38,012 bases of DNA. It comes from CAJXNP01 sp050305935 (GTDB lineage: Bacteria > Bacteroidota > Bacteroidia > Cytophagales > Cyclobacteriaceae). Location: positions 1 through 38,012 of the forward strand of contig JBNLGG010000041.1 in assembly GCA_050305935.1 (NCBI GenBank), read 5' to 3'. Each line of letters starts with the position of its first letter. The stretch's first letter is position 1. Positions 34,104 through 38,012 of the stretch are shown here, in pieces. The notes below the pieces were generated by a model. It was not told the DNA's origin, ran no database searches, and saw only the letters and a list, made by a program, of their open reading frames with translations. A program made the translations under genes and the position numbers.

Positions 34104-34971
34104 CTACCTGCTGGTGTTATTGTTAACGACTAGCCTGTCTTCATGTGACCTGATCAAGATGAAAGAAGATTCAGGGCTGATGGGTGAGGAAAAACCAATT
34201 GCCAGAGTAAAGGATATTTATTTATATAGGGAAGACCTGGTGGGCCTCGTCCCAGAGGACCTTTCGCCAATTGACAGCACCAACAGGATGACACAATTTG
34301 TCAATAGCTGGGTCAGGAAACAGTTAATCATCTCGGAAGCCACCTCCAGGCTAAGTTTGGATGAAGCGGAGATGGAGCGAAGGCTGTTAGACTATAAGTA
34401 TGCGCTCATGATACACGAATTTCAAGAGCAATATGTGAATACCGAACTGAACCGCCAGGTTAGCCCGGAAGAAATCAGGGAGTATTATACAAATAACGTG
34501 GATAACTTTCGTTTAAACCAAAGCATTATCAAAGGTATATTTGTTCAATTGCCAAAGGAAGCCCCAAATATCAGGAGCTTCAAAAGAATGCTGAATTCCA
34601 ACGATACAGAACAATATGAAGACCTGATGAGCTATTGTCACAGCTATGCAAAAAAAGCTCACCTGGGGGACTCCAGTTGGGTTTATTTTGAGCAATTAGT
34701 GGTAAATTCGCCGTTGCGTGAAATTGATGATGTAAACAGGTTTTTAAGCCGAAACAAGTATTTCGAGACGCAGGATGAAAATGACCTTTATTTTCTCAAG
34801 ATCCTTGAGTTCCGGCTGGTCAATGAAATTTCTCCGATTGAGTTTGTCTGGGAAGAAATTGAAAAAATAATCTTAAATAAAAGGAAAGTGAAGCTCGTAA
34901 GTGATTTACAACAAGCAATTTACGATGAAGCGCTGAAGAACAAGGATTTTGAAATTTATAACAATGATTAA
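34057..34971 (+). CDS. SurA-N-like lipoprotein chaperone without a clear rotamase domain
   Basis: 304 residues. A start at 34057 (or ATG 34063) gives lipoprotein signal ending TTSLSSC, with the gene beginning inside the end of the previous one. NSWVRKQLIISEATSRLSLD and REYYTNNVDNFRLNQSI resemble the SurA/PrsA N-terminal chaperone helices. The conserved parvulin pattern (HASHILV ... GGxLGW ... GxHI) is absent from the C-terminal half, so isomerase activity is doubtful. It lies between two PPIases and probably acts with them in outer-membrane protein delivery. Confidence 0.8.
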   Translation: MKMSSLKHSSILKRNSYLLVLLLTTSLSSCDLIKMKEDSGLMGEEKPIARVKDIYLYREDLVGLVPEDLSPIDSTNRMTQFVNSWVRKQLIISEATSRLSLDEAEMERRLLDYKYALMIHEFQEQYVNTELNRQVSPEEIREYYTNNVDNFRLNQSIIKGIFVQLPKEAPNIRSFKRMLNSNDTEQYEDLMSYCHSYAKKAHLGDSSWVYFEQLVVNSPLREIDDVNRFLSRNKYFETQDENDLYFLKILEFRLVNEISPIEFVWEEIEKIILNKRKVKLVSDLQQAIYDEALKNKDFEIYNND

Positions 34972-36295
34972 ACATATATTAATAATAGCTTCGCTTTTTT
35001 TCGTGTGGGGAAGCGCTTTCTCCCAATCAAAAAACGGAACGGTGGTGGACAAAATAATCGTGAAAGTCGATGATTATATTATTCTGAAATCCGAATTAGA
35101 GCGGGCCTATGCCGAGATCCTCTCACGTGGCCAATACAGTGGCGATGAAACAAAATGCCAGGTATTGGAAGGGCTGGTACTAAATAAAATGATGGCGGCC
35201 AAAGCGGAAATTGATTCCATCGTGGTGACAGACGAACAGGTAGAAATGGATTTGGACATGCGGATGAATCAAATTTTAACACAAGTGGGAGGAGACGAAG
35301 ATGCGCTGGAGGAATACTACGGAAAAACAATAGCTGAATTTAGGGATGAGCTTCATGATCAGGTTAAAGAGCAACTAACCATCCAGGAAGTACAGCGGAC
35401 CATCATCAGCGAAATTAACGTCACACCACAGGAAGTAAAAAAATTCTTCAATAACATACCAAAAGACAGCCTTCCATATTTTTCAACGGAAGTGGTCGTT
35501 GGGGAAATTGTCAAAAAGCCAGGGGTAAACAAAAAAGCCAAAAAAGCCGCCGAAACACTCTTGCTCGATTTGAAGCAAAGGGTTCTCAATGGGGAAGATT
35601 TTCAGGAGCTGGCAAGCATTTATTCTGAAGGTCCAAGTGCCAGGTATGGAGGAAACTTGGGTTGGGTGAAGCGAGGCCAGATGGTTCCTGAATTTGAAGC
35701 CGTAGCTATGAAACTGAAGCCGGGCCAGGTATCAGATCCGGTAGAAACGGAGTTTGGTGTCCACATTATCCAGTCGGTAGACAGGCGGGGAAATGAGTAC
35801 AATTCCAGGCATATTCTCATTCAACACAAATTTGAGGAAGAAGACTATGAAAAGGCTGGACATTATCTTGATAGCATCCGTACCTTAATCAACAACGATA
35901 GCATTAGTTTTGAAATGGCAGCCAAGGAATTCTCAGATGACAAAAATACCGCTGCCACGGGTGGCTATTTCATAGGAAGCACCGGGTCTAATCATGTATC
36001 CACGTCAGAACTGGATGCTGGTTTATTTTTTACGCTTGACTCCATGGAAGTTGGATCCATCAGTTCGCCAATGCGATTTCAAATGGCAGACGGCAAAGGA
36101 GCCATGAGGATCATCTACTACAAGGAAAAATTCAAACCCCACCAGGCCAACCTGAAAGATGACTACCAAAAAATACAGATCGCGACAAAAAATGCCAAAC
36201 AAAGCAAAATAATGAATGAATGGTTTATGGATGCAACGGACGATGTGTATATTGAAGTGGATGAAGAGTATCGAAAATGTAATATCCTCCAATAA
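34964..36295 (+). CDS. SurA-like periplasmic peptidyl-prolyl isomerase
   Basis: 443 residues from ATG 34964 (MIKHILIIASLFFVWGSAFS, a cleavable signal), overlapping the previous gene by 8 bp. A SurA_N part follows (DKIIVKVDDYIILKSELERA), then a clear parvulin domain: EVVVGEIVKKPGVNKK ... LASIYSEGPSARYGGNLGWV ... EFGVHIIQSVDRRG. The second domain (SRHILIQHKFEEEDYEKAG ... ATGGYFIGSTGS) is looser. Its Sec signal differs from the two lipoprotein partners, which suggests a soluble periplasmic shuttle plus membrane-attached helpers. The TAA stop is followed 9 nt later by moxR. Confidence 0.92.
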   Translation: MIKHILIIASLFFVWGSAFSQSKNGTVVDKIIVKVDDYIILKSELERAYAEILSRGQYSGDETKCQVLEGLVLNKMMAAKAEIDSIVVTDEQVEMDLDMRMNQILTQVGGDEDALEEYYGKTIAEFRDELHDQVKEQLTIQEVQRTIISEINVTPQEVKKFFNNIPKDSLPYFSTEVVVGEIVKKPGVNKKAKKAAETLLLDLKQRVLNGEDFQELASIYSEGPSARYGGNLGWVKRGQMVPEFEAVAMKLKPGQVSDPVETEFGVHIIQSVDRRGNEYNSRHILIQHKFEEEDYEKAGHYLDSIRTLINNDSISFEMAAKEFSDDKNTAATGGYFIGSTGSNHVSTSELDAGLFFTLDSMEVGSISSPMRFQMADGKGAMRIIYYKEKFKPHQANLKDDYQKIQIATKNAKQSKIMNEWFMDATDDVYIEVDEEYRKCNILQ

Positions 36296-36303
36296 ATATC
36301 AGA

Positions 36304-37269
36304 ATGAAGGGAAAAAAGAATGAAGTAGAGGTAGCAGATCAATTTCATGCTGCGTATGAGAATTTGACCAAAGAAATTTCCAAAGTTATTGTAGGCCAGG
36401 AAGAGGTAGTTAAACTCGTTTTAACATCTATTTTCTGCCAGGGACACAGTTTATTAGTCGGCGTTCCCGGATTGGCAAAAACACTATTAATAAAAACCAT
36501 TTCCGAGGCCTTAAATTTGTCTTTCAGCCGAATACAATTTACTCCGGATCTTATGCCTTCTGACATTCTGGGAGCAGAAACACTTGATTCCCAAAGAAAT
36601 TTCAAATTTATAAAAGGGCCCATTTTCGCCAATATCATTTTGGCAGACGAAATAAACAGAACCCCTCCCAAAACACAGGCTGCTTTATTGGAAAGTATGC
36701 AGGAATTTTCAGTGACCATTGCTGGTCAGCACCATACCTTAGACAAACCTTTTTTTGTGCTGGCTACTCAAAATCCAATTGAGCAGGAAGGCACCTATCC
36801 TTTACCAGAAGCGCAATTGGACCGCTTTATGTTCAACATTGTATTGGACTACCCTACATACGACCAGGAAATTGATATTGTGAAAAACACTACCGGATCG
36901 GTGACAAATAAGATTTCAAAGGTGATTGAAAAAGAGGATATTATTCTATACCAGGAATTAATTAAGAAAGTCCCGGTGGCAGATAATGTGATTGAATATG
37001 CTGTCACACTTGCACAGAAGACCCGGCCAAAAACTGCGTTGGCTCATGAGACGACCAACAATTACCTGGAATGGGGAGCGGGTCCCCGGGCTAGTCAATA
37101 TTTAATTACGGCTTCAAAATGTAATGCCATACTAAATGGCAAGTATTCTCCTGATATAGAAGACGTTCAAAAGGTGGCCAAGCCAACTTTAAGGCACAGA
37201 ATCTTAAGAAATTTTAAGGCTGAGGCGGAAGAGGTTTCTGTTGATTCTATTATAGAGCAACTGCTATAG
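36304..37269 (+). CDS. MoxR-family AAA+ ATPase
   Basis: 321 residues. Walker A GVPGLAKT (53-60), Walker B IILADEINRTPPKTQAALLE (111-130), the MoxR-typical GTYPLPEAQLDRFMF with sensor/arginine-finger region, and the C-terminal lid RASQYLITASKCNAILNG. MoxR ATPases act as chaperones that insert cofactors or assemble complexes, usually with DUF58 and VWA proteins. Those partner genes would normally follow, but here the next gene is on the opposite strand, so the MoxR is separated from its usual partners. It sits at the end of the PPIase operon. Its stop overlaps the convergent lipoprotein's by 6 bp. Confidence 0.94.
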   Translation: MKGKKNEVEVADQFHAAYENLTKEISKVIVGQEEVVKLVLTSIFCQGHSLLVGVPGLAKTLLIKTISEALNLSFSRIQFTPDLMPSDILGAETLDSQRNFKFIKGPIFANIILADEINRTPPKTQAALLESMQEFSVTIAGQHHTLDKPFFVLATQNPIEQEGTYPLPEAQLDRFMFNIVLDYPTYDQEIDIVKNTTGSVTNKISKVIEKEDIILYQELIKKVPVADNVIEYAVTLAQKTRPKTALAHETTNNYLEWGAGPRASQYLITASKCNAILNGKYSPDIEDVQKVAKPTLRHRILRNFKAEAEEVSVDSIIEQLL

Positions 37270-37692
37270 ATTTGTCACATAAAGAACACCAAATTCATCC
37301 AAATAGGTTTGGTATTCTAAGAGTCTCTCCGGAGCAGGTCCACCAGTTACATTTCCTGAAAAATCGTAAGTTGAATTACAACACTTGTCAATAAAAAATA
37401 GTCCCGATCCGTCTACTTCAATAATCTCACACTCCTTTTCTGGCTGGAAAGTACACGATCTTTCGAAAGCCCTGAAAACCGAGCTGCTTTCCCTGTAAAT
37501 AATAATACCTTTGTAACCTCCAACAAATATTTTATATCCACCATTTACTAGTAGTTCCTTGTTTAATGCACTTTTTGTGTCAACCTGTAGATCAACCTGA
37601 CGAAAAGGAATTCTACTACTTAGTGGTTCCTGATTATTACAGGAAGAGAAGAACATAAAAGAAAAAATGCTGAGTGTCAAAGCGAGTCTCAT
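37264..37692 (-). CDS. Rieske-fold-like lipoprotein lacking the histidine ligands
   Basis: The start is ATG 37692 (a GTG two codons earlier is possible). MRLALTLSIFSFMFFSSC gives a lipobox. The middle resembles a Rieske [2Fe-2S] domain: FRAFERSCTFQPEKECEII at the first cluster loop, DGSGLFFIDKCCNSTYDFSG at the second, then the typical VTGGPAPERLLEYQ end. The Rieske ligand pattern CxH...CxxH reads CTF and CCNS, so both His are missing while Cys residues remain. The protein may be structural, bind metal by Cys alone, or be derived from a Rieske protein. It begins 33 bp after the pheS stop on the same strand. Confidence 0.65.
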   Translation of the reverse strand: MRLALTLSIFSFMFFSSCNNQEPLSSRIPFRQVDLQVDTKSALNKELLVNGGYKIFVGGYKGIIIYRESSSVFRAFERSCTFQPEKECEIIEVDGSGLFFIDKCCNSTYDFSGNVTGGPAPERLLEYQTYLDEFGVLYVTNL

Positions 37693-37724
37693 GCCCACAA
37701 AACGAAGGTCACAACGGAAAATTA

Positions 37725-38012
37725 CTAATTGACGGATTTAAATTGTTTAAGAAAGCNNNNNNNNNNCTGGTATTTTAGCATGGTGATCCGCTCAATGCCC
37801 ATCCCAAAAGCGTAGCCGCTATACTTGTCCGGATCAATTTTGCAGTTCTCCAGCACGTTTGGATCTACCATACCGCATCCACCTATTTCTACCCAACCGG
37901 TGTATTTGCAAATGTTACATCCTTTCTGATCACAAAGGAAGCACGAGATATCTAACTCTGCACTTGGTTCAGTGAATGGAAAAAACGAAGGTCGTAGCCT
38001 GATCTTCGTCTT
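37725..38012 (-). CDS. pheS: Phenylalanyl-tRNA synthetase alpha subunit, C-terminal end, with assembly gap
   Basis: The minus strand reads KTKIRLRPSFFPFTEPSAEL, then DISCFLCDQKGCNICKYTGW, VEIGGCGMVDPNVLENCK and YSGYAFGMGIERITMLKYQ before ten Ns, and after them FLKQFKSVN and TAG at 37727-37725. GMGIERITML is the PheS class II synthetase motif 3. The part usually written as KDLRLFxENDxR is missing under the Ns, so the true gap is about 37 nt rather than 10. The N-terminal two-thirds lie beyond the right edge. PheS with PheT charges tRNA-Phe. Confidence 0.95.
   Translation of the reverse strand, partial: KTKIRLRPSFFPFTEPSAELDISCFLCDQKGCNICKYTGWVEIGGCGMVDPNVLENCKIDPDKYSGYAFGMGIERITMLKYQXXXXFLKQFKSVN
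37757..37766. other. Assembly gap (10 Ns)
   Basis: Ten ambiguous bases inside pheS. Comparison with the expected protein suggests about 37 bases are really missing here. The gap shows the sequence is a draft scaffold, which matters for judging the single-base lesions in susC and mltF. Confidence 0.98.

Noticed and set aside
1..38012. tRNA, rRNA, CRISPR array, prophage or complete insertion sequence
   Set aside because: I looked for cloverleaf-like and T-loop sequences, regular repeats with spacers, and transposase or phage structural genes and found none.

Overview
The window is chromosomal DNA from a Bacteroidota bacterium, most likely of the Cytophagales/Fulvivirga-Cyclobacterium type. The evidence is a SusC/SusD nutrient-uptake locus with a VCBS-repeat partner, many lipoproteins, TAnnTTTG promoter elements, A-rich leaders with almost no Shine-Dalgarno sequences, and Bacteroidota-type PheS, LpdA, GuaB and triple-PPIase/MoxR gene order. 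A run of ten Ns inside pheS shows that this is a draft scaffold, so single-base lesions may be assembly errors.

Layout. 1-2295 (minus): arsR-like regulator, yjjG-type nucleotidase and pruA (runs off the left edge). 2460-3095 (plus): small exported CarboxypepD_reg-like protein. 3210-5464 (minus): a UbiA-like membrane protein and hemN, with an FNR-like dyad between them. 5670-15119 (plus): lpdA, a giant TPR protein with a dead trypsin-like domain, an orphan LolD/MacB-type ATPase, a PduO-type cobalamin adenosyltransferase, ilvE, a small exported protein, and prfB with its programmed +1 frameshift. 15116-16604 (minus): a scrambled patch with a GNAT 3' remnant, a metalloprotease 3' remnant, an intact small lipoprotein and a probably 5'-truncated metalloprotease. 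17141-25293 (minus): VCBS/ASPIC lipoprotein, susD, and a susC broken by one frameshift and one in-frame stop, preceded by a tandem LacI-like operator candidate. 25772-27151 (minus): MltF-like lytic transglycosylase whose lipoprotein signal is out of frame at a T7 tract. 27420-37269 (plus): guaB with terminator, a SpoIIE phosphatase/STAS/anti-sigma kinase partner-switching operon, three periplasmic PPIase/SurA-type genes and a MoxR ATPase. 37264-38012 (minus): a Rieske-like lipoprotein lacking the canonical His ligands, downstream of pheS (incomplete).

Functional themes are central metabolism (proline/glutamate, heme, lipoamide, branched-chain amino acids, GMP), translation (RF2, PheRS), envelope protein folding (PPIase trio), glycan uptake (SusCD) and stress signalling (partner switch). 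I found no prophage, CRISPR array, tRNA or rRNA. The most unusual items are the pseudoprotease-TPR protein, the RF2 frameshift with a perfect internal SD in an otherwise SD-poor genome, the two complementary-loop hairpins at 3122-3183, the eroded metalloprotease/GNAT patch, and the multiple lesions in susC and mltF.
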